A DNA stretch of 64,000 nt from Plebeiibacterium sediminum (GTDB lineage: Bacteria > Bacteroidota > Bacteroidia > Bacteroidales > Marinilabiliaceae), in assembly GCF_026013605.1 (NCBI RefSeq), contig NZ_JAPDPJ010000005.1:62001-126000 (forward strand). Reading direction: 5' to 3'. Position 1 is the stretch's first letter; each line of letters opens with the position of its first letter. A program made the position numbers and the translations under genes. This document shows positions 34,386 to 43,885 of this stretch, piece after piece. The notes under the pieces were generated by a model that was given only the letters and a program-made list of their open reading frames with translations, searched no databases and was not told the DNA's origin.

Positions 34386-34976
34386 ATGGAGAATACAGGC
34401 AATGATTTAGTGTGGTATGCCAGCTATGGTTCCAATTTATGTGAAGATCGGTTTTTATGTTATATAAAAGGTGGTACACCCAAGGGATCAGTGAAAATGC
34501 ATTCGGGATGTTCTGATAAAACAGCACCCAGGGCGATACAAAATATTATCATAAACAGAGCGTTGTATTTTGCTAAGGGGTATAGCAGTTGGGGTAAAGG
34601 AGGTGTGGCTTTTATTAAGCATGAACCAAATGCAAATGAAGTTACTCTTGGTCGGATGTATCTGATTAGCTATAATCAGTTTATTGATGTTGTGAAACAG
34701 GAGAATGACTATGAAGGCAATCTTGAGATTGATTTTAATGAAGCTCAAGTCCGGGGTAGTCATGTTTTTTTACATAATGCTTGGTATGGAAAATTGATGT
34801 ATTTAGGTAAAGAAAGTGGATATCCTATATTTACTTTTACCAATGAACGATTTTTAGAAGAAGAAATAAATGCCCCGGGCTCAGAATACCTTGAAACTCT
34901 TAAAAAAGGAGTAAAAGAGAGTTATAAAATTACAGGCAAAGAATTACAGGAGTATTTTAACAAAAGAATCAAATGA
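34386..34976 (+). CDS. Gamma-glutamylcyclotransferase-fold protein
   Basis: A 196-residue protein with the family opening DLVWYASYGSNLCEDRF, whose YGSNL segment marks the gamma-glutamylcyclotransferase/AIG2-like fold. Most of the rest (GGVAFIKHEP, EVTLGRMYLIS) fits a beta-barrel core. True family members cleave gamma-glutamyl amino acids to 5-oxoproline, but some in this clan have other substrates, so only the fold is called. The start at 34386 is preferred to a frame start at 34350. It opens a run of three plus-strand genes after the repeat block. Confidence 0.72.
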   Translation: MENTGNDLVWYASYGSNLCEDRFLCYIKGGTPKGSVKMHSGCSDKTAPRAIQNIIINRALYFAKGYSSWGKGGVAFIKHEPNANEVTLGRMYLISYNQFIDVVKQENDYEGNLEIDFNEAQVRGSHVFLHNAWYGKLMYLGKESGYPIFTFTNERFLEEEINAPGSEYLETLKKGVKESYKITGKELQEYFNKRIK

Positions 34977-35019
34977 AAAGGTATGTTTCTTTCGGAATCA
35001 ATCTTTAGTCTAAAATCTG

Positions 35020-35430
35020 ATGATCTATAACATTATGAACAGAAATCGTATTTACTATGTTTTAATAACTGTAGTAACCATTGTCTTAGGATTGGCATCC
35101 AGGCAATTTGCTGATTATTTTCCATTCTGGATAAAGGAATATCTGGGAGATGTATTGTGGGCATTAATGGTATTTTGGATGTTTGGAGTTGTTTTTAAGA
35201 GAAAGCAATCTGTTACAATTGCTGCTTATGCAATATTATTTTCATTTGGGATTGAATTAAGCCAGCTTTATCATGATACCTGGATTGATGCAATAAGAAA
35301 TACAAGATTAGGTGGATTGGTATTAGGTTTTGGATTTTTATGGAGTGATTTGATATGTTATACCATTGGTGTTGCAATAGGCTTTTTGTTAGAAAGATTC
35401 TTTTATAAGTCAGTATTAGTGAAAAAATAA
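35020..35430 (+). CDS. DUF2809 membrane protein
   Basis: A 136-residue membrane protein with four hydrophobic helices. The family outline is YVLITVVTIVLGLASRQF, FPFWIKEYLGDVLWALMVFWMFG, FGIELSQLYH and the C-terminal VLGFGFLWSDLICYTIGVAIGFLLE. DUF2809 has no known function. Two ATG codons (35020, 35035) are possible and the second fits the family better. It lies between the cyclotransferase-fold gene and a YdjM-type membrane gene, and the gap to the latter is 12 bases. Confidence 0.82.
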   Translation: MIYNIMNRNRIYYVLITVVTIVLGLASRQFADYFPFWIKEYLGDVLWALMVFWMFGVVFKRKQSVTIAAYAILFSFGIELSQLYHDTWIDAIRNTRLGGLVLGFGFLWSDLICYTIGVAIGFLLERFFYKSVLVKK

Positions 35431-35442
35431 AGATTTAAAATT

Positions 35443-36225
35443 ATGGACATTCTCACACATACTTTATCAGGAGTTGCTGCTGCATCAGTTGTAGCTAATG
35501 TAAGTAATGGTAAATTAGCTCATAAAATTAAGTTATTGGTAACAGGAGCTTTTGCCGGAGCTTTGCCTGATATAGATGTGATTACAAAATGGAGTGGTTT
35601 TGACGCAACTTTTGGAAAGTGGTTTGATTTATCTATTTCAGGGAATGAAGCCTTTGGGGCTAAGCTTTGGTATTCTCACCATGCCTTTTTTCACTCTTTA
35701 TTGGCATCTGTAATTTTTGGATTACTATTGGGATTGATTTTGTATGCAGCAAAAAGCAAATTTAAAATATCAAGGTCGTCTTTATTATCCGCAATTCCTT
35801 TTGTATTGGCATTTGTTTTTGGTTACAATATGCACCTGCTGGAAGATATGGTTACGCCCGGTGGAGGATGGGGAGGAGTAGCTTATTTATGGCCTTCAAA
35901 AGTATACATTGGTGGTTTTGGTGATACCTGGTGGTGGAATAATTATGATGTATTTCTGATAGTAAGTGGAGTAGTGTTTTTTAATACCGCATTGCTACTA
36001 CTTGGGAAATTAAGGTTAAAAAGATTCGGCGCAGTTAGTATCCTGATTTTTGTGTTAGGCTTTACGCTTGGCGTGGTTCAGGTTAAAAACCGGGATTTTA
36101 ATTTTAATGCCAGGGGAACAGCACATAAAGAAGAACTTTCAAAAGAAATACAAAAGGAGGCTCTTGGAGAAAATGTTTTTTACTTAATGGAGAAATTAGA
36201 TGCCATAATACCTGTTGCGTTTTAA
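35443..36225 (+). CDS. YdjM/LexA-binding-type membrane metal-dependent hydrolase
   Basis: A 260-residue protein with the family start MDILTHTLSGVAAASV (conserved His-Thr-Leu-Ser-Gly), the metal-site-like GALPDIDVITK and HHAFFHSLLASVIF, and membrane helices throughout, ending in a soluble segment. Members are named inner membrane metal-dependent hydrolases; no substrate is established. It follows DUF2809 by 12 bases, so the two are likely one transcript. Confidence 0.8.
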   Translation: MDILTHTLSGVAAASVVANVSNGKLAHKIKLLVTGAFAGALPDIDVITKWSGFDATFGKWFDLSISGNEAFGAKLWYSHHAFFHSLLASVIFGLLLGLILYAAKSKFKISRSSLLSAIPFVLAFVFGYNMHLLEDMVTPGGGWGGVAYLWPSKVYIGGFGDTWWWNNYDVFLIVSGVVFFNTALLLLGKLRLKRFGAVSILIFVLGFTLGVVQVKNRDFNFNARGTAHKEELSKEIQKEALGENVFYLMEKLDAIIPVAF

Positions 36226-36611
36226 TATTAAACTTGCCATTGATTAATAGATCATCTTTTTTCAGCAATTCACCGTATAATTCTAATGATGGATTAAAGT
36301 TCAAAAAAAGGATTGGGCTAAGCTCCTGATCAACTTTTTTAGTTTAGAGGTAAATTTTAAATGGTGATGCAATTATTTCAAAGAATGGATGCTTTAATTG
36401 AAGGTGGAGGCCAATATTTTAATAAAAAGTGTCATTCTTATTATGGTGAAGTCTATTATTTTGAATATAAATGCCAATCTTATCTATTAGGAAGTCAATA
36501 TTTAGATTTTTTCGGTAAACTTATAAGGTGTATTGCTGATATTTTAAGGAGAACCCTGATATTTTGATATGTACAGGTCATTTTTTAATGACCTGCTCCA
36601 TAAGAAAGTTA
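36226..36611. other. 386-base intergenic stretch, little content
   Basis: No convincing gene. A short plus-strand frame of 68 codons (36361-36567) has no recognisable family and no ribosome-binding signal. A 9-bp inverted repeat CAGGTCATT and AATGACCTG (36574-36582, 36587-36595) lies near the convergent 3' ends and could help termination. Confidence 0.4.
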
Positions 36612-37166
36612 TTACTCATTTATTTTTCTGATTACTTTTGCCGGATTACCAGCAGCTAATGTATCGGCCGGGATATCTTTTGTGACTACAGATCCGGCAC
36701 CAATAACAGCTCTGTCGCCAATGGTAACGCCGGGACAAATGGTAGAGTGGCCACCAATCCAGCATTCTTCCCCAATTGTTACAGTTTTGCAGTCTTCCCA
36801 GGTTCTTCTGTCTTCTATGTTTACAGGATGTTGCGCAGTATATATATGTACGCCTGGAGCAATTAATGTTTTCTTGCCTATAAATACCTTGGCGCCGTCT
36901 AATATACAACCACCAGAATTAATAAATACGCCATCTTCAGCATGAATATTTTCTCCGTAATCGCAATAAAAGGGAGGTACAATATTTAAGTTCCTGGCTG
37001 AATTAGGACATAACTCATTGATCGTATCCTGAAATTTGTCGGTATAATATTCTGTAACATTAAGTTTGTGAAGTGTCTTTTTTACTTGTGTTCGAATATC
37101 CGTTAATTCCTTGCAAAAAGCATCATATGGTTCTCCTGCAACCATCTTCTCTTTTTCTGTTTTCAT
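36612..37166 (-). CDS. Maltose/galactoside O-acetyltransferase-like enzyme
   Basis: A 184-residue left-handed beta-helix acetyltransferase. The N-terminal helical cap (EKEKMVAGEPYDAFCKELTDIR) is followed by hexapeptide repeats with the family motif IYTAQHPVNIEDRRTWEDCKTVTIGEECWIGGHSTICPGVTIGDRAVIGAGSVVTKDIP and AGNPAKVIRKI at the end. It transfers acetyl from acetyl-CoA to a sugar or sugar-nucleotide. The His in AQHP is the expected catalytic residue. The natural acceptor is unknown. It is a single minus-strand gene convergent with the YdjM-type gene. Confidence 0.88.
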   Translation of the reverse strand: MKTEKEKMVAGEPYDAFCKELTDIRTQVKKTLHKLNVTEYYTDKFQDTINELCPNSARNLNIVPPFYCDYGENIHAEDGVFINSGGCILDGAKVFIGKKTLIAPGVHIYTAQHPVNIEDRRTWEDCKTVTIGEECWIGGHSTICPGVTIGDRAVIGAGSVVTKDIPADTLAAGNPAKVIRKINE

Positions 37167-37380
37167 TTTATATGTAGTTTGTTTTTATTTCATAACATAG
37201 ATTCAAAGTCTCCAAAAATAAGGAATATAAACAATAAAAATGGCTATGATCTTGAGCATCCAACGAAAACAAGTGTTCTTTTGAGAAAATTGAAAAGTAA
37301 TCAGATAGATAATATTATTTTAAACTCCGAATGTTATAGGGCTTAAAATATGAGTGTTTGTACATTTCACACTTTGGTTG

Positions 37381-37411
37381 TTGTCAAATTATTACAAAGC
37401 GTTTATATTTG
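37381..37411 (+). promoter_or_regulatory. Bacteroidota-type promoter for the M1 aminopeptidase gene
   Basis: TTG (37381-37383), 20 bases, then TATATTTG (37404-37411), a full TTG-N20-TAnnTTTG match. It lies before the ATG at 37445 and after the longer frame start at 37358, so it also supports 37445 as the real start. Confidence 0.6.
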
Positions 37412-37444
37412 ATCATCAGATCATACACAATATTTATAATCAAT

Positions 37445-39994
37445 ATGAAGACCTTACTCACTTCACTTTTAATAATTACTTTCCTTATTTCATCCTGCAA
37501 CCACGATCAAAAAAAGTCATTGGAAAAAGGAGTTTCAAAAGAATTAGCTGAAAATAGATTCGAGGAGATTTCAGATATAGCATATCATCTGGAAATGAAT
37601 ATACCTGATTCTATAAATATCCCAATCAAAGCAAAAGCAAGCGTAAATCTCACTAAAAAAGATATTACCACTCCTTTGGTTTTTGATTTTGTTTCAGATC
37701 CGGATCATGTTATAATGGTAAGAGCAAACAACGAGAAAGTTTATTTTTCATTAGAAAACGAGCATCTGGTTATTCCGGGTAATTATTTAAAGGAAGGTGA
37801 AAATAATATTGAGATAGAGTTTTGGATGGGAGAGGGCGCATTAAACCGAAACGAGAAATATTTGTATTCGTTATTTGTTCCTGACAGAGCTCGCACTGTC
37901 ATTCCTTGTTTTGATCAGCCTGATCTAAAAGCAAAGGTTTCTTATGCTATTGACATGCCTAAGACCTGGACAGCCATTACCAATGGAAAACCTTATTTAG
38001 AGGAAGAAACTTCAGCAACAACCAAACGTATTACTTATTCCGAGTCAAAACCAATCAGTACCTATTTATGGGCTTTTGCCGTTGGTGAGTTTAAGAAGGT
38101 TAGTGAAACCAGAAATGGTATGGAGATTTCAATGTATCACCAGGAGAAAGATTCGCTTAAATTAAGCCGAAGTATAGCTCCGGTTTTTGATCAGGTTTTT
38201 CATTCGTTACAATGGCTCGAAAATTTCACTCACATAAAATATCCGTTTAATAAGTACGACTTAGTTTGCATTCCATCTTTCCAGTTTTCAGGTATGGAGC
38301 ACCCCGGAGCAGTTTATTATCGACAAGAAAAATTGTTTTTAAGTGAAACTCCAACTCAGGAAGAACTGTTAAACAGAGCTCAACTTATTGCCCACGAAAC
38401 AGCGCATATGTGGTTTGGTGATTTGGTTACCATGAAATGGTTTAGTGGCGTATGGCAAAAAGAAGTGTTTGCCAATTTTATGGCAGATAAGATTGTCAAG
38501 GAGCAATTCCCGAACTTAAATCATGAGCTTACCTTTCTTACCACACATTTTCCTTCCTCGTTTTCAGTTGACAGAACGCAGGCAGCAAATCCAATAGAGC
38601 AAAAACTGGATAATTTAGAAAATGCCAGCTCAATGTATGGAACTATTATATATCATAAAGCACCTATTGTAATGAATCAGTTGGAGAAATTGATGGGTGA
38701 TCATATGTTGCAGCAAGGCCTAAGAAAATACCTGGCGACTTATAGTTATAAAAATGCATCATGGGCTGACTTGATAAAAATACTCACAGAATTATCGGAA
38801 TATGATTTGGAGTTATGGAGTAAAAACTGGGTGAATGAGCCAGGCAGACCAATCATTGAATTTGTAGAAGAAGATGATCAATTATTTGTAAAACAAACTC
38901 CCGAATATTCTGATAGCAGCAAAGTTTGGGCTCAACGAATAAAGTATATGGCAGTTAATAATAATCAGTTACAAACTGAAGACTTAGAATTATTAACCAG
39001 GAAACAGAAGGTGGCAGACGAAAAACCTCAATTTATATTACCATCTGTTGATGCTAGTGGCTATGGGTTATTTTTATTTGATCCGATATCGCTGGAGTAT
39101 GCTTTAAATAATGTTTATCGATGGCAGGATGATCTGATTACAGGAAGTGTATTGGTGCATTTATATGAAAATTTATTGCATGGAAATGTGACTCCTGAAA
39201 AGTACTTAACCATGCTTTGTAAATCGGTTGAAGATATTGACAATGAACAACTGTTAAGTTTGGTTTGCGACCAGTTGTCTACTGTGTTTTGGCGATGTTC
39301 AGGTGCTGAATTAAGAACACGTATGGCTCCTGAGTTGGAGGAGGCTTTATTAAATAAAATGAATAAAGTTGAGCATTTAAGTATAAGGCGATTGTTAATT
39401 AAAACCTGGGCTAATATTGCTTTAACACCACAAGGCTTAAAAAAATTACGTCAGGTTGTAATTCGAAAAAAGGAAATGGCAGACGTTCAATTGTCGGAAA
39501 GAGATTTGAGTACTATGGCGATGCAACTGGCTTTAAAAGATTCAGAATTGGATGACGCATTTCTTTTAACAATGGCAGAAGATGTAAAAGATGAGGATGT
39601 GAGAGGCATGATGGAGTTTGTGAGTCCTGTATTTTCAAAAGATGATGCTGTTATTGATGCTTTTGTGGAGGGATTAAGTAATCTGGAAAATCGTAAAAAA
39701 GAGAACTGGGTGCTCACTGCAATGGCTTTTATTCATCATCCATATCATCAGGAACATAACATAAAGTATTTAAATGCAGCATTGGAGTTAACTAAAACAA
39801 TTAAAGAAACTGGATCTTTGTTTTTCCCAATGTCGTGGGTACAGGTTACCTTAAGAGGATATGGATCTGCAGAGGCTTTAAAAATTGTAGGCTACTTTTT
39901 TAAAGATAATCCTGTTTATCCGGAAGATCTTAAAGCTAAAATATTACAGTCGCTCGATATGGTTTCAAGGGTTAGAAAAATGAAGAGGTTTTAA
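37445..39994 (+). CDS. M1 family metallo-aminopeptidase lipoprotein
   Basis: An 849-residue lipoprotein (lipobox LISSC, Cys 18) with the PepN/M1 fold. The exopeptidase motif GMEHPGAVYY lies near residue 283, zinc ligands H317 and H321 are in HETAHMWFGD, and the third ligand E340 is in QKEVFANFMADK. A long C-terminal helical part follows. It removes N-terminal residues from peptides in the periplasm. The ATG at 37445 is chosen because the earlier frame lacks a signal and the promoter lies between. It is monocistronic and convergent with the YdcF gene. Confidence 0.9.
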   Translation: MKTLLTSLLIITFLISSCNHDQKKSLEKGVSKELAENRFEEISDIAYHLEMNIPDSINIPIKAKASVNLTKKDITTPLVFDFVSDPDHVIMVRANNEKVYFSLENEHLVIPGNYLKEGENNIEIEFWMGEGALNRNEKYLYSLFVPDRARTVIPCFDQPDLKAKVSYAIDMPKTWTAITNGKPYLEEETSATTKRITYSESKPISTYLWAFAVGEFKKVSETRNGMEISMYHQEKDSLKLSRSIAPVFDQVFHSLQWLENFTHIKYPFNKYDLVCIPSFQFSGMEHPGAVYYRQEKLFLSETPTQEELLNRAQLIAHETAHMWFGDLVTMKWFSGVWQKEVFANFMADKIVKEQFPNLNHELTFLTTHFPSSFSVDRTQAANPIEQKLDNLENASSMYGTIIYHKAPIVMNQLEKLMGDHMLQQGLRKYLATYSYKNASWADLIKILTELSEYDLELWSKNWVNEPGRPIIEFVEEDDQLFVKQTPEYSDSSKVWAQRIKYMAVNNNQLQTEDLELLTRKQKVADEKPQFILPSVDASGYGLFLFDPISLEYALNNVYRWQDDLITGSVLVHLYENLLHGNVTPEKYLTMLCKSVEDIDNEQLLSLVCDQLSTVFWRCSGAELRTRMAPELEEALLNKMNKVEHLSIRRLLIKTWANIALTPQGLKKLRQVVIRKKEMADVQLSERDLSTMAMQLALKDSELDDAFLLTMAEDVKDEDVRGMMEFVSPVFSKDDAVIDAFVEGLSNLENRKKENWVLTAMAFIHHPYHQEHNIKYLNAALELTKTIKETGSLFFPMSWVQVTLRGYGSAEALKIVGYFFKDNPVYPEDLKAKILQSLDMVSRVRKMKRF

Positions 39995-39996
39995 TT

Positions 39997-40044
39997 GTTG
40001 ATTCGTTAATTTGCTTATCTGTGTAGACAAATCAACGAATTAAC
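39997..40044. repeat. Long hairpin between convergent genes
   Basis: GTTGATTCGTTAATTTG (39997-40013) pairs with CAAATCAACGAATTAAC (40028-40044) with only wobble mismatches over 17 bases. It lies right after the aminopeptidase stop and may end transcription, or may be an intergenic repeat element. Confidence 0.55.
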
Positions 40045-40063
40045 ACATCCACAAGATTGGCAA

Positions 40064-40828
40064 TTAACTAAATCCTTTTGCTTTATAAACCACATATCCA
40101 ATCCATTCTCTGAACAGGCGTTCCCACATGGCTAAAACGCCGGCAGAGGGTGTAATGGCATCTGCCAAATCAGGTTTTAAATTTCCTTGTAGGGGATCTG
40201 TTTTATAAGGTTCAACAAGTATACCTTCCTTAGCAAAACATCCCAAAGCTCTTTTCATATGAAAACCGGAAGTAACCAATAAAAAATGACCATCTTCGAT
40301 GTTTTTTTCTTTGAGCATTTTTAATGTTTCAACGGCATTTTCATGAGTGTTTCTGGATTGCCATTCCACCAATAAACGTTCTTTAGGGATATCCATTAAT
40401 TGCAGGTAGTCTTTTAAAAACTCTCCTTCGTGTTTTTCTTTCGCTATAATTCGGGCAGAACCTCCGGTAAAAATAAACCAGTCAGCTTTACCCAATTTAT
40501 ACAGTTCTAATGCCTGAAACATTCTGTCGGCACTTTCTGTAAAGCGAATTCTTTTCACATCTGTACGGTAATTTGAAAATCCTCCTAAAAGTATGATGCC
40601 ATCATAGTGTTCAACAGTTTGGGGATTTCTTAGTTTTCCTTCCCACCATCCGCTTACATGGTAAAACAAATATTGATTTGAAAAGACCAATAGAATACAA
40701 AAGGAAGATATTAACAACCATTTTCGTCTTTTAAATTTTGGAAATATAATATAAATGAGGAGGAGTACTGAAATCCACCAAATAGGTGAAAGAAAAAAAG
40801 ATAGGATCTTAGAAAGAATGAAAAACAT
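40064..40828 (-). CDS. YdcF/ElyC family DUF218 membrane protein
   Basis: A 254-residue protein. Two N-terminal hydrophobic helices (residues about 5-55) are followed by the DUF218 domain with YDGIILLGGFSNYR, FIFTGGSARIIAKEKHEG, LVEWQSRNTHENAVETLK and LVTSGFHMKRALGCF. ElyC and YdcF proteins affect envelope polysaccharide or vancomycin-related functions; the exact reaction is unknown. It is convergent with the aminopeptidase gene and divergent from the nitroreductase. Confidence 0.85.
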   Translation of the reverse strand: MFFILSKILSFFLSPIWWISVLLLIYIIFPKFKRRKWLLISSFCILLVFSNQYLFYHVSGWWEGKLRNPQTVEHYDGIILLGGFSNYRTDVKRIRFTESADRMFQALELYKLGKADWFIFTGGSARIIAKEKHEGEFLKDYLQLMDIPKERLLVEWQSRNTHENAVETLKMLKEKNIEDGHFLLVTSGFHMKRALGCFAKEGILVEPYKTDPLQGNLKPDLADAITPSAGVLAMWERLFREWIGYVVYKAKGFS

Positions 40829-40922
40829 GATGCTTTTTCTTTTTTGATTTTAAAAAACGCAATTAAGACGCGAAAAATACAAAGAACATTTGATATATTT
40901 ATCCTACTCAAAATTATCCATT

Positions 40923-41438
40923 ATGCATTTTAAAGAGCTAATACGAAGCCGATACTCGGTAAGGAAGTATCATGAAAATAAAGTTAACAGAACATTATTA
41001 AAGGAAGTTGTAAATGCCGGTCGTTTGGCGCCTTCTGCAGCAAATCGTCAGCCATGGAAATTTGTAGTTGTTGATGAGGATGACGTTTTAGAAAAAGTAA
41101 AAACAGCCTATTCCAGAGATTGGTTTGATAAAATTCCGGGAGTAATTATTATTTATGGTAATCATGAAGAATCCTGGAAACGTTCGTATGATGAAAAGGA
41201 CCATTGTGATATTGATATAGCCATAGCAATTGATCATATGACGTTAATGGCAACAGAATTAGGATTAGGAACTTGTTGGGTATGTCATTTTAATCCTGAA
41301 GTAATTAATGGAATCATTAAAAATGAAGAAGGATTAGAGCCAATAGCTTTATTAACGATAGGTTATCCACAGGAAATAAAAGCGCCTGAAAAGGTGAGGA
41401 AAAATATAGATGAGGTATTAACTTTTAATAGTTTGTAA
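40923..41438 (+). CDS. Nitroreductase family flavoprotein
   Basis: A 171-residue flavin-dependent reductase. FMN-binding features are LIRSRYSVRKYHENKV near the start (Arg/Ser-Arg pair), APSAANRQPWKFVVV (phosphate region) and ELGLGTCWVCHFN in the C-terminal half, with LEPIALLTIGYP. The reaction is reduction of nitro or quinone-like compounds by NAD(P)H. The ATG at 40923 is chosen over the frame start at 40890. Physiological substrate is not known from sequence. Confidence 0.87.
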   Translation: MHFKELIRSRYSVRKYHENKVNRTLLKEVVNAGRLAPSAANRQPWKFVVVDEDDVLEKVKTAYSRDWFDKIPGVIIIYGNHEESWKRSYDEKDHCDIDIAIAIDHMTLMATELGLGTCWVCHFNPEVINGIIKNEEGLEPIALLTIGYPQEIKAPEKVRKNIDEVLTFNSL

Positions 41439-41453
41439 TCTTCCTAAATAAGA

Positions 41454-41495
41454 AAACCTAAAGAGCATCAACATGATTTGGTGCTTTTTAGGTTT
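41454..41495. terminator. Hairpin between convergent nitroreductase and DUF6588-type genes
   Basis: AAACCTAAAGAGCATCA (41454-41470) pairs with TGGTGCTTTTTAGGTTT (41479-41495), with one or two wobbles. It is the likely shared terminator. Confidence 0.65.
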
Positions 41496-41520
41496 ATTAT
41501 ATCATTTTATTGCATTCTTA

Positions 41521-42516
41521 TTATCTGAAGTTATATCCAATACCAAAATTTAAAGTATTGTATCCACCAAAAGAATAATCTGCAAAAAGGTCGATAAACT
41601 TTATTTTAGCATTAATACCAAAGTTGATATCTATTTGAGAATAATCATAACTAACTGTTATGGGATTCGTTTCTTCTATTTGATTTGCCGTATTGCCAAC
41701 ATAGTAATTTCCCTCCAGGGAATAGTCCACAGTTGAGGCTCCATATCCAATTCCGGCATAGGCCGAAAAAACTCTTAAGTCCATTCCAACCAATATCCGT
41801 CCTGTATAACCAGACGCTTTACCGTGTAATTGTTGACCACTTGAAGTATTGGCCGGGTAAGTTACATCAATATCATTTTGCATGATGCTGTATCCGCCCA
41901 TTACAGCTAATGAGAGTATTGGGATTTCATCTAGCCCGGGGATATATTCTTTAATGCTATGCTTGATTGAGGCTCCATACTTTGTAGTACTTCCAATATC
42001 ATTGTTTTTGTATTTAGGTAAGTAGTTTAATCTGAGTTCAGTATTATATGGTAAACCAATACCAGCAGACAGCATTGGAGTTGATATTTTTGTTAACCCA
42101 CTTCCATTGGGTAATGTTATTGTTTGACCCGTTGAATTACTTTTTATTACAGATAAGTAATCTGTTTCTCCTGATACATTGGGAGTAATAGGTGTACTTG
42201 TGGCCTGTACTGTATAATTGTTATCAAAATCAGGTAAGTCTGTTATATAAAACCCTTTTTTAATCTCACTCATATTAGTCATTGCCATGGATATTGAAAA
42301 GTCAAAGCCTAAAAAGCGATGTGTTTTTGCAGCGTGGTACCATCCGGAATTCAGGTTTCCTTTTTGCATTTTAGCTAATGGTTCCAGATAAAGTTCCATA
42401 AGCTGGTTTCTGTATTCAGGTTCAGAAAATTGTAGAAACTCCACAACATCTTTTTGAGCATAAATCTGTGCAAAGCATACAGAAATTAATATGGTAAGTA
42501 TTAGTTTATGGCGCAT
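41521..42516 (-). CDS. DUF6588-type outer-membrane beta-barrel protein, copy 2
   Basis: A 331-residue exported protein (signal MRHKLILTILISVCFAQIYAQ) with many alternating beta-strand patterns and a C-terminal aromatic residue pattern (YSFGGYNTLNFGIGYNFR), as in outer-membrane barrels. Segments LEPLAKMQKGNLNSGWYHAAKTHRFLGFDFSISMAMT and STPMLSAGIGLPYNTELRLNYLPKY fit the DUF6588 family. It is clearly related to the protein at 43886-44869. It follows a SPOR-domain gene by 10 bases, as its homologue follows another. Substrate or channel role is unknown. Confidence 0.75.
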   Translation of the reverse strand: MRHKLILTILISVCFAQIYAQKDVVEFLQFSEPEYRNQLMELYLEPLAKMQKGNLNSGWYHAAKTHRFLGFDFSISMAMTNMSEIKKGFYITDLPDFDNNYTVQATSTPITPNVSGETDYLSVIKSNSTGQTITLPNGSGLTKISTPMLSAGIGLPYNTELRLNYLPKYKNNDIGSTTKYGASIKHSIKEYIPGLDEIPILSLAVMGGYSIMQNDIDVTYPANTSSGQQLHGKASGYTGRILVGMDLRVFSAYAGIGYGASTVDYSLEGNYYVGNTANQIEETNPITVSYDYSQIDINFGINAKIKFIDLFADYSFGGYNTLNFGIGYNFR

Positions 42517-42526
42517 GGCGATCTTT

Positions 42527-43582
42527 CTATTGATTTAATTTTTGAAGATAGGTTATTGCTTCTCTAACCGAAATACGAGTTTTGTTTTTATATGCAACAA
42601 CATAACCTTTAACATTGGCATTTTGCAATGCCTTTTTAGCAGCAGTATAGTTGTTATATTTACCTAAACTATAGCGATACCAACCATCACCCTGGTTTTC
42701 TATGATTTCCAGGTTTCCGTTATATACTTTTTTTATACGCTCATTGGGTACCGGTTTTTTATCGGCTAAAATCTGAACTGTAAAATATATTTCATCAGAG
42801 TCTTTATTTATTGCTGTTGAAGGTTTTGTTTCTTTAGGTTCTTCAGTAGCCTTAGTTATTATTGTAGCAGATTCTTTTTGTACCGGTTGTTGTGTTATAG
42901 CTGGTTTAATTTCTTCTTTAGATTGAATCGCCTTTTTCTCTTCAGTAACTACCGTTATTTCTTGTACAACTAATGGTTTTGTTTCCGGTTCTGCTTGATC
43001 CAGTAATGACAACTCCGTATTTTGTTCTCCATTTTTAATATAAACCAGAGCTTTTTCACACAATAAAACTGCCGATTGAAGATTTTTATTTGATTGATGA
43101 ATGGCATTGGCAGCAGCAATTAGGTTGCCTTTTATTTCACTTTTGTCCCTGAAAAATCGGGCATCAGAAACATAAATATCGATGGAGTCGTTTATTAAAT
43201 TCGATTTAGGGTATTTATTTAATGTATCTACCTTTAAATAATGATCCAGATAGTTTTTATAAATCTCAAGTTTTGATTCATATCCGGATTCAAAATACGC
43301 TTTCGTTTCCAATAATAACCTACTTGTTTTTTTGTTGATCAATAAATTTTCAGATAGATTCAAATAGTTTCTGTTTTCTTCAGGAATACTGTCTCCTACA
43401 TCTCTTAATTGTTGAGCAAATAAAATTTGTTCACCTTGATCAATACGTATTTCAGCCTTTTTGATTTTTGATAATTCACCGGAACTAAGCCAGTTTTTTA
43501 TATCATCAGGGATGTGTTGACTTTTTGCATTGAAGGAGAATAATAATGCAGTTATAGTTATTATCCATTTACAAAATTTCAT
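42527..43582 (-). CDS. Exported SPOR-domain protein, copy 2
   Basis: A 351-residue protein with signal peptide (ITALLFSFNAKSQ) and a helical charged middle. A Thr/Glu/Lys-rich linker (about 195-260) and a C-terminal SPOR-like domain (YFTVQILADKKPVPNERIKKVYNGNLEIIENQGDGWYRYSLGKY ... ISVREAITYLQK) follow. SPOR domains bind stem-peptide-free glycan strands, so a peptidoglycan-linked function is likely. It forms a pair with the downstream DUF6588-type barrel gene (10-base gap). The SPOR copy at 44908-46065 is a clear homologue, especially in the last 90 residues. Confidence 0.82.
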   Translation of the reverse strand: MKFCKWIITITALLFSFNAKSQHIPDDIKNWLSSGELSKIKKAEIRIDQGEQILFAQQLRDVGDSIPEENRNYLNLSENLLINKKTSRLLLETKAYFESGYESKLEIYKNYLDHYLKVDTLNKYPKSNLINDSIDIYVSDARFFRDKSEIKGNLIAAANAIHQSNKNLQSAVLLCEKALVYIKNGEQNTELSLLDQAEPETKPLVVQEITVVTEEKKAIQSKEEIKPAITQQPVQKESATIITKATEEPKETKPSTAINKDSDEIYFTVQILADKKPVPNERIKKVYNGNLEIIENQGDGWYRYSLGKYNNYTAAKKALQNANVKGYVVAYKNKTRISVREAITYLQKLNQ

Positions 43583-43839
43583 GTGTTTGTAATTTTTTGT
43601 CTATGGTCATATGGAAATCGCCAATTTAGTTATTCACAGGGGGTGAGAAAAACTTTCTCAAGGCTCCTTTCATATGAAGCATAATTTGTGTTGTGTTTTA
43701 CCTCTAAAAATTGAACTTGATCGGATTAATTAAGTTATGTGAAAATTAGTAAAATAAGTGGTTAAAATCCATTTTTAGGCGTCCTATTTTATCTTAAGAG
43801 TTAACCTTGTTATAATATTGATAAAGTAAGAGCATAAAA

Positions 43840-43864
43840 AAAGCCACCAGAATGTGGTGGCTTT
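43840..43864 (-). terminator. Rho-independent terminator after the first SPOR/barrel pair
   Basis: AAAGCCACCA (43840-43849) and TGGTGGCTTT (43855-43864), perfect 10-bp stem with a 5-base loop and seven T on the minus strand. The 303-base gap to copy 2 (43583-43885) contains it and otherwise only AT-rich DNA. Confidence 0.88.
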
Positions 43865-43885
43865 GAGTAATATTGAACTTAAGTA

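Noticed and set aside
36361-36567. 68-codon frame in the gap between the YdjM-type and acetyltransferase genes
   Set aside because: No family resemblance, no signal peptide, no promoter or ribosome site, and the composition (Cys/Tyr-rich) fits chance in AT-rich DNA.
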